DNA of 8,574 nt from Asaia bogorensis (GCA_945886995.1 CAMCZJ010000131.1:1-8574); one strand, 5' to 3'; shown: positions 1 through 6,544, numbered from the stretch's first letter. Notes: generated by a model from the sequence alone, not told the origin. A program made the numbers and translations.

Positions 1-108
1 GCTGTCGTAGAGATTGACGAAGTGTCTATCGGCCATCACGTCACTATCGATGCCCTCCATATGGGTTGGACCGCAGCGCTAGCTGCCTATATTCACGCCT
101 GTCGATGA
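1..108 (+). CDS. 3' end of an unidentified protein (partial)
   Basis: An open frame enters from the left edge and ends at TGA 106-108, leaving 35 codons. The visible residues include IGHHVTIDALHMGWTAALAA and end in YIHACR. I do not recognise the family; the tail is compact and helical-looking, without a membrane segment or obvious motif. About half of the third codon positions are G or C, and it uses gta, cta, tct and act codons, which is less GC-biased than the genes to its right, so it may have a different history. A palindromic repeat begins two bases after the stop. That this is a real gene rests only on an open frame reaching the edge and on plausible composition. Confidence 0.45.
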   Translation, partial: AVVEIDEVSIGHHVTIDALHMGWTAALAAYIHACR

Positions 109-109
109 T

Positions 110-216
110 CTAGAGCATTTTCAAGCCAAGTGAGATCACTTGGCGACTCGGAAAATGCGACAAAACAAAGGTTTAGTGTGTGTCCAGTGAACGAATGTAC
201 ACGGGACACGCTCTAG
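110..216. repeat. Composite intergenic palindromic repeat with two hairpins
   Basis: The element is bounded by a perfect 7-base inverted pair, CTAGAGC (110-116) and GCTCTAG (210-216). Inside are two stem-loops. The first pairs GCATTTTC (115-122) with GAAAATGC (151-158) and CCAAGTGA (126-133) with TCACTTGG (136-143). The second pairs GTGTCCAGTG (180-189) with CACGGGACAC (200-209) with one mismatch. The linker contains CAAAACAAAG. From memory, hairpin repeats of this style (CTAGAGCATTTTC plus a second GC-rich stem) are scattered between genes in many alphaproteobacteria. It codes for nothing. Because it follows the left-hand stop codon directly, it may act as a transcription terminator or RNA-stabilising element for that gene; that role is inference. 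Confidence 0.8.
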
Positions 217-234
217 GAAAAGTGAAGGTCGATC

Positions 235-240
235 GAAGGA
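235..240 (+). promoter_or_regulatory. Ribosome binding site of the carbamoylase gene
   Basis: GAAGGA lies seven bases before the ATG at 248. It is the only Shine-Dalgarno-like sequence close to this start, and it fits the protein beginning MTRSLVLAAAQ, which matches the N-terminus of known D-carbamoylases. Confidence 0.6.
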
Positions 241-247
241 TGCATTC

Positions 248-1210
248 ATGACCCGTTCCCTTGTTCTGGCTGCCGCGCAATTGGGCCCGATCCAAAAGGC
301 CGAAGGCCGGGATGTTGCCGTCGGGCGCATGATCCGCCTGCTGGAAAAGGCGCATCAACGCGGCGCGCAGGTGGTGGTGTTTCCCGAATTGGCGCTGACC
401 ACCTTCTTCCCTCGCTGGTATGAGGAAGACCTCGCCAATGCGGATCATTGGTATGAAGCCGCGCTGCCTTCCAATGAAACCGCGCCGCTCTTTGAAGCAG
501 CGCGCAAATACGGCATCGCCTTTCATCTGGGCTATGCCGAGAAAACGCCGGAAGGCAGGCGCTTCAATACCGCGGTCTTCGTGCTACCCTCTGGCGAGAT
601 CGTGCTCAAATACCGCAAGGTGCATTTGCCGGGGCATAAGGAATTCGATCCCGTTCGCCATGTGCAGCATCTGGAAAAGCGCTATTTCGAACCGGGCGAT
701 CTTGGCTTTCCCGTGATCCGCGCGCCGGTTGCGGGCCAGCCGGTCAATCTCGGCATGATGATCTGCAATGACCGTCGCTGGCCGGAAGCTTGGCGCGTGA
801 TGGGTTTGCAGCAGGTGGAATTGGTGATGCTGGGCTACAATACGCCGTCACTGAATATGGAAAATCGCGGCTTTGAGGCGCCTCATCTGCGCGTCTTCCA
901 TAGCCATCTCTCCATCCAGTCCGGCTGCTACCAGAATTCCTGCTTCGCTGTCGCAACCGCCAAGGCCGGCACGGAGGATGGACATGAGCTTTTCGGCCAT
1001 TCCATCATTGTGAACCCGCAAGGCGAGATCATGGCGCAGGCGACAAGCTGGGATGATGAGCTGATCGTGGCCGAAGCCGATCTCGGCAAATGCGAATTGG
1101 GCCGGAAGACGATTTTCGATTTCGCGCGCCATCGCCGCCCGGAACATTATGGGCGCATCGCCGATCAGGTGGGCAGTGTGGCGCCGGCGGAATGGAAAGG
1201 CGGGGCTTAA
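248..1210 (+). CDS. N-carbamoyl-D-amino acid hydrolase (D-carbamoylase, nitrilase superfamily)
   Basis: This enzyme hydrolyses N-carbamoyl-D-amino acids to D-amino acid, CO2 and ammonia, usually the step after D-hydantoinase in cytoplasmic hydantoin breakdown. The 320-residue protein is close to the roughly 304 residues of the Agrobacterium enzyme and follows it along its length from MTR. The nitrilase triad is intact: Glu47 in FPELALTTFFPRW, Lys124 in KYRKVHLPGHK, and Cys173 in MICNDRRWPE. The segment HLEKRYFEPGDLGFPV (141-156) is a further D-carbamoylase hallmark, and GYNTP and HRRPEHYG also match. The start is supported by GAAGGA seven bases upstream. No hydantoinase, racemase or permease gene lies next to it; a repeat precedes it and a convergent sugar dehydrogenase gene follows two bases after its stop. 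The C-terminal extension (about 305-320) is unremarkable. Family assignment is firm; exact substrate range is inferred. Confidence 0.93.
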   Translation: MTRSLVLAAAQLGPIQKAEGRDVAVGRMIRLLEKAHQRGAQVVVFPELALTTFFPRWYEEDLANADHWYEAALPSNETAPLFEAARKYGIAFHLGYAEKTPEGRRFNTAVFVLPSGEIVLKYRKVHLPGHKEFDPVRHVQHLEKRYFEPGDLGFPVIRAPVAGQPVNLGMMICNDRRWPEAWRVMGLQQVELVMLGYNTPSLNMENRGFEAPHLRVFHSHLSIQSGCYQNSCFAVATAKAGTEDGHELFGHSIIVNPQGEIMAQATSWDDELIVAEADLGKCELGRKTIFDFARHRRPEHYGRIADQVGSVAPAEWKGGA

Positions 1211-1212
1211 GG

Positions 1213-2478
1213 TCAGACCACGATAACGCCTGGCCCTGCTGGCAGAATGCCGAAGGGGTCAAACACCAAAGGCGCGGCGCGCGTGATCGCCGCCAAGTCA
1301 AAGGTGCGATGTGGCGTGCCAAGGATGATCGCCGCAGGCGGTGCGCCATCCGGCATAGTCAGGGTTGTGCTGCGCGGTATTGGCGCCAGGGATTCGGGCG
1401 CATTGCCGATCACCGGATCATGCCAAGCAAGCTTAGTCCGCGCGTGATACAAGTGGCGCAGAAGGCGGAGTGGCGCTGCGGCGCGTAAATCCGCGACATC
1501 GGGTTTGTAGGTAATCCCCGCCACCAACACGCGCTTACCGGTCAGATCATCACCAAGCCGCGCCCGGATTTGTGCCAGCACGCGCGCCACGCGACCGCGA
1601 TTGCGTGCCATGGCCTTCGCGAGCAGGACGGATGGGGCGCCTGACCGCGCCGCTTCCATTTGTAGGAAGGCCGGGTCCACCGGAATGCAATGTCCGCCCG
1701 CGCCGAGCCCTGGCCAGAAGGGCGAAAAGCCGAAGGGCTTGGTTGCGGCCGCCGCAACCACATCGCGCGTCGGCACACCAAGCGCGGTGAAAGCGGCATG
1801 GAGTTCATCCATCAGTGCGATATTCACCAGGCGATAGGTATTCTCCAAAAGCTTGGCGCATTCCGCGACCTCGGGGCTCGCGACCACTTCCACCCGGTCA
1901 ACCAAATGCCGCCAAAAGGCCAAGGCGCGGCGGAGAGAGACTTCATCGGTGGCACCCAGCAGACGCGGAATGCTGCGGGTGGGTGGGGCGTGGGGGCCTG
2001 GGTTCTCCCGTTCGGGCGACACGGCCAGGAAGACATCCCGCCCCACACGCCAGCCCGCTTCTTCCAGCACAGCGCGGCATAACCCATTGGTCGCACCCGG
2101 CTGGCAGGTGGAGATCAGACAAACCAGCGCGCCCGGCGAGAGGCCCCGCGCTGCAATGCCAAGTGCTTCGCGCACCGCCGAAAGATCAGGCCGCCCGCGC
2201 GCATCAAGTGGGGTTGGGACAGAAATCAGCCAGGTTTGCGCGCCAGCAAGCTGAGCAGGGTTGGCGCAGGCCCGAAACCTGCCTTGGCCGCCGGCATGGG
2301 CCTTCTCGGCGGTTTCTCGTGCCGCAGGCGCCGGGTCGAAACCAATCACATCATAGCCCGCGGCCGCAGCGCCAAGCGCCAAGGGCCGGCCTACATAGCC
2401 AAGACCGAGCACGGCCATTCGCCCTAGGCTGAGGCTCGGTGCAGGCGCAAGGATGGGATGAAAAAGATCCAGACTCAC
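1213..2478 (-). CDS. Nucleotide-sugar dehydrogenase, UDP-N-acetylhexosamine 6-dehydrogenase type (WbpA/WecC/TviB-like)
   Basis: Enzymes of this family oxidise C6 of a UDP-sugar to a carboxylate in two NAD-dependent steps, supplying uronic acids for surface polysaccharides. The 421-residue protein shows an NAD-binding GLGYVG (25-30), SPERENPG (154-161), LENTYRLVNIALMDEL (211-226) with Lys209 just before it, and GGHCIPVDP (261-269) with catalytic Cys264. The GGHCIPVDP form points to N-acetylhexosamine substrates rather than UDP-glucose, whose enzymes usually carry GGSCFPKD. Some usually conserved positions differ: PGATNG where PGTTEE is common, and DLRAAAP where DLRESP is common. The start is uncertain: GTG at 2478 gives the longest form with AGAGG almost touching it, while ATG at 2418, with AGGG nearby, puts the nucleotide-binding motif at the N-terminus as in many relatives. 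It stands alone on its strand. Which UDP-HexNAc it uses cannot be read here. Confidence 0.88.
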   Translation of the reverse strand: MSLDLFHPILAPAPSLSLGRMAVLGLGYVGRPLALGAAAAGYDVIGFDPAPAARETAEKAHAGGQGRFRACANPAQLAGAQTWLISVPTPLDARGRPDLSAVREALGIAARGLSPGALVCLISTCQPGATNGLCRAVLEEAGWRVGRDVFLAVSPERENPGPHAPPTRSIPRLLGATDEVSLRRALAFWRHLVDRVEVVASPEVAECAKLLENTYRLVNIALMDELHAAFTALGVPTRDVVAAAATKPFGFSPFWPGLGAGGHCIPVDPAFLQMEAARSGAPSVLLAKAMARNRGRVARVLAQIRARLGDDLTGKRVLVAGITYKPDVADLRAAAPLRLLRHLYHARTKLAWHDPVIGNAPESLAPIPRSTTLTMPDGAPPAAIILGTPHRTFDLAAITRAAPLVFDPFGILPAGPGVIVV

Positions 2479-2700
2479 ACCTCTATGATTGTGGTATTCT
2501 ATAAAAATGCAACCCTGGGTTTTATTAAATGATGTGCTTCAGGAATCCTGGGACTTAGTCCTCGCGCCCAGACTTTCCTTTTGCGGCGCCGGCATCACGG
2601 CTAAATGCTTGTTTTTGCCCTAATACCAAGCGGAAAATCTGTTTTCAGCCCAAGGGATTCTCCCCTAAAGGAAGGGCGTACCCCCGCTTAGGAACATGGC
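2479..2700. other. Divergent intergenic region between the sugar dehydrogenase gene and upp
   Basis: This 222-base spacer separates two divergent genes and must hold their start signals. Its left third is AT-rich compared with the surroundings. On the reverse strand TATAGA (2498-2503) could be a -10 element for the dehydrogenase, but no convincing -35 is seen. Two small adjacent dyads occur, AGGAATCCT (2541-2549) and GGACTTAGTCC (2551-2561). A further weak stem pairs GAAAA with TTTTC around a TCTG loop near 2633-2646. No open frame of note lies here. The upp promoter could not be pinned down. Confidence 0.5.
2690..2693 (+). promoter_or_regulatory. Ribosome binding site of upp
   Basis: AGGA seven bases before ATG 2701 selects this start. 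An ATG at 2696 is out of frame with upp, and an internal ATG (Met12, at 2734) would leave 206 residues and lacks comparably clear support. Confidence 0.5.
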
Positions 2701-3354
2701 ATGGCTAGGCTTTCAGGATCGGATGATGCAGGCATGCTCACGGTGGTGGGGCATCCGCTGATCCAACACAGGCTTTCGCATATGCGCGAAAAATCCTGCC
2801 CCGTGCCCACCTTCCGCGTCCTGCTGCACGATATCGCCATGCTGCTCGGCGCTGCCGCGCTTGCTGATCTGCCGCTCGAAGCGCGGGAGATTGAAACGCC
2901 ACTTGAACGCATGTCTGCACCGAAACTTGCCGGCAAGCCGCCAATCTTCGCCCCAGTACTGCGCGCGGGCCTTGGCTTTCTGGATGGCATGCTGACCCTG
3001 CTGCCAGAAGCCGGCGTTGCGCATATCGGCGTCTATCGTGACCACAAAACGCTGGAAGCGCATGAGTATTACTTCAAGGCGCCAGAGGATTTGGCCGAGC
3101 GTCCGGTCATCCTGCTCGACCCCATGCTGGCGACGGGCAATTCAGCGGTTGCCGCGCTTGATCGCTTGAAGGCGCGCGGTGCGACACGCATCCGCTTCAT
3201 CTGCCTGTTGGCTGCGCCCGAGGGTATTCGGCATGTCAGAACGGCGCATCCAGACGTACCGATCTGGACCGCGGCGATTGACGATAAGCTTGATGAGAAC
3301 GGCTATATCCGCCCTGGGCTAGGCGATGCCGGGGATAGGGTTTTTGGCACCTGA
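2701..3354 (+). CDS. upp: Uracil phosphoribosyltransferase
   Basis: Upp converts uracil and PRPP to UMP and pyrophosphate in pyrimidine salvage, in the cytoplasm. The 217-residue protein is of usual family length. Visible hallmarks in order are HPLIQHRLSHMR (18-29), ETPLER (65-70), the PVLRAGLGFLDGML region (85-98), VYRDHKTLEAHEYYFK (111-126), the PRPP-binding loop VILLDPMLATGNSA (136-149), AAPEG (171-175), and the uracil-site C-terminus GYIRPGLGDAGDRVFGT (201-217). AGGA before ATG 2701 supports the start. No other pyrimidine gene is nearby. The last 52 bases, which encode the strongly conserved C-terminus, overlap the 3' end of the reverse-strand ABC ATPase gene, so neither gene has its own terminator between them. 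The identification is secure; regulation is not visible. Confidence 0.97.
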   Translation: MARLSGSDDAGMLTVVGHPLIQHRLSHMREKSCPVPTFRVLLHDIAMLLGAAALADLPLEAREIETPLERMSAPKLAGKPPIFAPVLRAGLGFLDGMLTLLPEAGVAHIGVYRDHKTLEAHEYYFKAPEDLAERPVILLDPMLATGNSAVAALDRLKARGATRIRFICLLAAPEGIRHVRTAHPDVPIWTAAIDDKLDENGYIRPGLGDAGDRVFGT

Positions 3355-4094
3355 TTCGGGGCTGGCTCAGGCCCCAATACTTCGGCCACCGGACCATCAG
3401 CCACGATACGCCCAGCCTCCAACTTTATGGCGCGGGTACACCATTGCCGCACAATGCCCATGTCGTGCGTTGCAATCACCAGAATATCGGCGCCCGCCAC
3501 CAGGCGGGTCAGGCGGTCTTCCGCCTTGGCCATGAAATTCGCATCGCCAGCCAGAAACCATTCATCCATCAGCAGGATTTCCGGCGTGATCGCGGTTGCC
3601 ATGGCAAAGGAAAGTCGCACATTCATCCCCGCCGAATAGCCGCGAATAGGCAGGTCAATGAATTCGCCAAGGCCAGAAAACTCCGCAATCTCATTGGCCA
3701 AGGCACGCCCTTCTGATTCCTTCATGCCGCGGTAAAGTCCGCGCAGCACAATATTCTCCCGCCCGGTCAGAAGCGGATTCATCCCGGCACCTGGATCAAT
3801 CAGGGAACCGATTTCCCCTTCCACGAGTAGCCGGCCGGCAACGGGTTCATAGATGCCGGCAATGGTGCGGAGCAGCGTTGTCTTGCCCGCCCCATTGGAA
3901 CCCACCAGTGCCACACGTTCACCCTTACCAATGGCGAAGCTCAAGCCGGAAAGGGCAGCCACCACCATGCGGCTTTCCGCATCCTGCTTCACGCGGCGGG
4001 TGGCACCATCGAAAAGCCGTTTCTTCAATGACCGCGCATTGTGGTGATAGAGCGGAAATTCGATCGCGAGGTCTTCGGCTTCAATCCGTGGCAT
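3303..4094 (-). CDS. ABC-2 polysaccharide export ATPase (Wzt/KpsT-like)
   Basis: This is the cytoplasmic ATP-hydrolysing subunit of an exporter for a lipid-linked surface polysaccharide. Starting at ATG 4094 it has 263 residues, beginning MPRIEAEDLAIEFPLY and RSLKKR, the N-terminus typical of Wzt-type subunits. Motifs are Walker A GSNGAGKTT (65-73), signature YSAGM (153-157), Walker B ILLMDEW (173-179) with catalytic Glu178, a GDANF D-loop region (183-187) and switch His210. An open frame extends upstream to 4160 but would overlap the permease gene by 61 bases and adds residues unlike the family, so 4094 is preferred; it leaves a five-base gap after the permease stop, typical of translational coupling. 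No C-terminal carbohydrate-binding domain is present, unlike long Wzt proteins. The last 17 or so residues lie antisense to the end of upp. Family is certain; the exported glycan is unknown. Confidence 0.93.
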   Translation of the reverse strand: MPRIEAEDLAIEFPLYHHNARSLKKRLFDGATRRVKQDAESRMVVAALSGLSFAIGKGERVALVGSNGAGKTTLLRTIAGIYEPVAGRLLVEGEIGSLIDPGAGMNPLLTGRENIVLRGLYRGMKESEGRALANEIAEFSGLGEFIDLPIRGYSAGMNVRLSFAMATAITPEILLMDEWFLAGDANFMAKAEDRLTRLVAGADILVIATHDMGIVRQWCTRAIKLEAGRIVADGPVAEVLGPEPAPNQVPKTLSPASPSPGRI

Positions 4095-4099
4095 GACAA

Positions 4100-4933
4100 T
4101 CAGACCCAGAAGGCGATGCGCCCGCGAAAGCGGGTGAAAAAGGCCAAGCCCAAAGCCCAAAGCGCTGCCGTATAGCCAAGGGCATGAAGCCAGACCATGG
4201 CGTCAAGCGGGCGCCCCAGCAAAGGTGCCCGCATGGTTTCCATGATGGCATTGAAGGGATTAAGCGCAAGCCAAGCCGCCCGATCCCCCAATTGCTCCGG
4301 CAACCAGATGATCGGCGTGAGGAAGAAAGCCAGTTGCATCAATGAAGTGATAATCGGCGGAATATCACGGAACCGCGCACAGATCATGCCAAGGAAGAAG
4401 GCGGCCCAAAAGGCATTGCACAGGAACAGCAGAAAGCCGGCGAGGAAAGCCAAGCCACTAAGCCCCGGCGATACGTCGAAGATGAACATCACCGCAAAAA
4501 TCAGCGGCAGATTATGGGCCGCCACCATGACATTCCGCACAACAGTGCGCAGCACATGCACGGTGAAGGATAACGGCATTTGCCGAATGACCCCCTCGGC
4601 GGAGATAAAACAATCGGACCCTTCGGTAATGGCCTGGCTGATCATGGCCCAAAGAATCAGGCTGATGGCAAGCCAGGGAAAGTAAGTGCCGGGATCAACT
4701 TTCAAGATGTACGAATAGAAGAAACCCAGCGCCGCCACCATGGCCGCGGTGGTCAGCGTGACCCAGAATGGCCCCAGCACCGAACCACGATAGCGATGCT
4801 TAATGTCCCCCCAGGCGAGGGCAACCGCCAATCGCCAATGGGCAAAGCCGTCACGAAAATCGGCGAAGGCGCGCGCAGCCCGTCGGGGCTGGGACGCATC
4901 GAAAAGCCTGATGGGTGACAAAGCGCTGCTCAT
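4100..4933 (-). CDS. ABC-2 polysaccharide export permease (Wzm/KpsM-like)
   Basis: This is the inner-membrane channel partner of the ATPase encoded immediately downstream. The 277-residue protein has a short cytoplasmic N-terminus followed by LAWGDIKHRYRGSVLGPFW (39-57), the amphipathic entry motif of this permease class. About six hydrophobic segments follow, near residues 58-78, 84-104, 134-153, 158-183, 195-212 and 245-265. LTPIIWLPE (205-213) and the LNPFNAIMETMRAPLL region (224-239) are also characteristic. Length is normal for Wzm/KpsM. The ATG at 4933 has only a weak AGAAG ahead of it. It lies 68 bases downstream of the lpdA stop on the same strand, with no clear terminator in the gap, so read-through from lpdA is possible. 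With the ATPase it would form a 2:2 exporter for O-antigen, capsule or a similar glycan; the substrate cannot be named. Confidence 0.92.
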   Translation of the reverse strand: MSSALSPIRLFDASQPRRAARAFADFRDGFAHWRLAVALAWGDIKHRYRGSVLGPFWVTLTTAAMVAALGFFYSYILKVDPGTYFPWLAISLILWAMISQAITEGSDCFISAEGVIRQMPLSFTVHVLRTVVRNVMVAAHNLPLIFAVMFIFDVSPGLSGLAFLAGFLLFLCNAFWAAFFLGMICARFRDIPPIITSLMQLAFFLTPIIWLPEQLGDRAAWLALNPFNAIMETMRAPLLGRPLDAMVWLHALGYTAALWALGLAFFTRFRGRIAFWV

Positions 4934-5001
4934 GATACTTCTGGGCTAAATCCAAATCTTGTCATCTTCAAGGCCAGCGACGCAGCGTTACCCCAATCAC
5001 G

Positions 5002-6393
5002 TCAGATATGCAGCGCCCGCCCATCCACGGCAAGCGCGGCTTCCTTCACCGCCTCATTCAATGAGGGATGCGCATGGCAGGTGCGCGCCACATCCTCGGC
5101 ACTCGCGCCGAATTCCATCGCCAGCGCCAATTCGGCGATTAGCGTACCCGCATCCGGCCCGATGATATGGGCACCCAGCACCTTGTCGGTCGCCTTATCG
5201 GCCAGGATTTTCACGAAGCCATCCATATCGCCCATGGCGCGGGCGCGGCCATTGGCGGTGAAGGGGAATTTTCCGATCTTATAGGCCACACCGCGCGCCT
5301 TGAGCTGTTCCTCGGTTTCACCCACCGAAGCCACTTCCGGCCAAGTATAAACCACGCCTGGGATCGCGCCATAATTCAGATGCGGCTTCTGCCCGGCCAG
5401 CATTTCCGCCAAGGCAACCCCTTCTTCTTCCGCCTTATGCGCCAGCATGGGCCCCGCAATCACATCACCAATGGCGTAAATGCCCGGCACATTGGTGGCG
5501 TAATGGCCATCCACCTTGATCCGCCCACGCTCATCCAAAGCGACACCCGCCTTATCCAGCCCAAGCCCGGCCACATAGGGCCGGCGCCCAATCGCGACCA
5601 GCACGACATCAGCCGTCAGTTCTTCCGTGGCGCCGCCGGCTGCGGGTTCCAGCGTCAAGGTGACGCCCTTCTTTGACTTAGTCGCGCCCATGACCTTGGT
5701 CTTGAGCTTGGTCTTGATGCCCTGCTTGGCCAGGATGCGTTCAAACGCCTTGCCCACTTCCAAATCCATGCTCGGCACCAGACGATCGAGGAATTCCACC
5801 ACCGTCACTTCCGCGCCCAGTCGGCGCCAGACACTGCCCAATTCAAGCCCGATATAGCCCCCGCCGATCACGACCAAATGCTTTGGCACCGCGGCCAATT
5901 CCAAGCCGCCGGTGGAGGTCACGATCTGCTTTTCATCCACCTCCACACCCGGCAGGGGGATGCTCTCACTCCCGCTTCCGATCACAATGTGCTTCGCGCT
6001 GTAGTCCTTGCCGGCGACGCTGACCGTGCCGGGGGCGGTGATGCTGCCCTCGCCCTTCAGCCAGGTGACCTTGTTCTTGCGGAACAGGAATTCGACCCCC
6101 TTCACATTGGCGCCAACAACTTCGCCCTTGCGCGCCTGCATCCGCGCCAGATCAAGCTTCACCGCGCCAACACTCACACCATGATCCGCGAGCTTGTGCT
6201 GTGCTTCTTCAAAATGTTCCGAAGATTGCAGCAGCGCCTTGGATGGGATGCAGCCGACATTGAGGCAGGTGCCGCCCAAGGTCTCACGCTTTTCCACGCA
6301 GGCGACCTTCATGCCGAGCTGCGCGGCGCGAATGGCGCAAACATAGCCGCCGGGGCCGGCGCCAATCACGATCACATCAAAGGCTTCACTCAT
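5002..6393 (-). CDS. lpdA: Dihydrolipoyl dehydrogenase (E3 of 2-oxo acid dehydrogenase complexes)
   Basis: E3 reoxidises the dihydrolipoyl arms of E2 with NAD+ through FAD and a redox disulfide. The 463-residue protein has full family length. Visible in order are the FAD-binding GAGPGG (11-16), the redox cysteines in GGTCLNVGC (Cys43 and Cys48), the NAD-binding IGGGYIG (176-182), a second FAD-contact motif at YAIGD (306-310), and the dimer-interface HAHPSLNE (440-447) with catalytic His442 and Glu447. The start at ATG 6393 has GAGGA about ten bases upstream. It lies on the same strand as sucB but is separated from it by a forward-strand receptor gene, so it probably has its own promoter in the 154-base divergent spacer. 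Given that neighbour it most likely serves 2-oxoglutarate dehydrogenase, though E3 can be shared with other complexes. Confidence 0.97.
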   Translation of the reverse strand: MSEAFDVIVIGAGPGGYVCAIRAAQLGMKVACVEKRETLGGTCLNVGCIPSKALLQSSEHFEEAQHKLADHGVSVGAVKLDLARMQARKGEVVGANVKGVEFLFRKNKVTWLKGEGSITAPGTVSVAGKDYSAKHIVIGSGSESIPLPGVEVDEKQIVTSTGGLELAAVPKHLVVIGGGYIGLELGSVWRRLGAEVTVVEFLDRLVPSMDLEVGKAFERILAKQGIKTKLKTKVMGATKSKKGVTLTLEPAAGGATEELTADVVLVAIGRRPYVAGLGLDKAGVALDERGRIKVDGHYATNVPGIYAIGDVIAGPMLAHKAEEEGVALAEMLAGQKPHLNYGAIPGVVYTWPEVASVGETEEQLKARGVAYKIGKFPFTANGRARAMGDMDGFVKILADKATDKVLGAHIIGPDAGTLIAELALAMEFGASAEDVARTCHAHPSLNEAVKEAALAVDGRALHI

Positions 6394-6474
6394 GGTCAGG
6401 CGTCCTCAACCCATTGCTTTTCGAAGCCATGTTTGGACCGGTCGCGCGGGCCGATCAAGCCATGGAATTAGGGC

Positions 6475-6504
6475 TTGGGTTTTGCGCGCTTTCCCCCCTA
6501 TCCT
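6475..6504 (+). promoter_or_regulatory. Possible promoter of the Bug receptor gene
   Basis: TTGGGT (6475-6480) and TATCCT (6499-6504) are 18 bases apart and resemble a weak sigma-70 promoter, with the start codon about 45 bases downstream. In GC-rich DNA such a match can occur by chance. Confidence 0.25.
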
Positions 6505-6536
6505 TCCGCCTAAAGCGGCGCCGACAGACGCGCCCT

Positions 6537-6544
6537 GGGGAGGA
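6537..6544 (+). promoter_or_regulatory. Strong ribosome binding site deciding the receptor start
   Basis: GGGGAGGA lies three bases before ATG 6548. It fixes this start over an in-frame upstream ATG at 6392 and over Met8 at 6569, and predicts efficient translation. Confidence 0.75.

Noticed and set aside
1815..2432. Forward-strand open frame of about 205 codons
   Set aside because: It lies wholly antisense to the sugar dehydrogenase gene. Its Arg/Pro/Ala-rich translation has no family motif, as expected of a shadow frame in GC-rich DNA.
4095..4160. N-terminal extension of the exporter ATPase
   Set aside because: The 22 extra residues overlap the permease coding end and do not resemble Wzt N-termini, which match from ATG 4094.
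4197..4685. Forward-strand open frame of about 162 codons
   Set aside because: It is antisense to the permease gene, has no recognisable motif, and its Lys/Arg/Ser-rich translation is the usual complement of hydrophobic codons.
4934..5001. Possible terminator between lpdA and the permease gene
   Set aside because: Only a four-base stem (CTTG/CAAG) could be found and no strong hairpin with a U tract, so no terminator is called.
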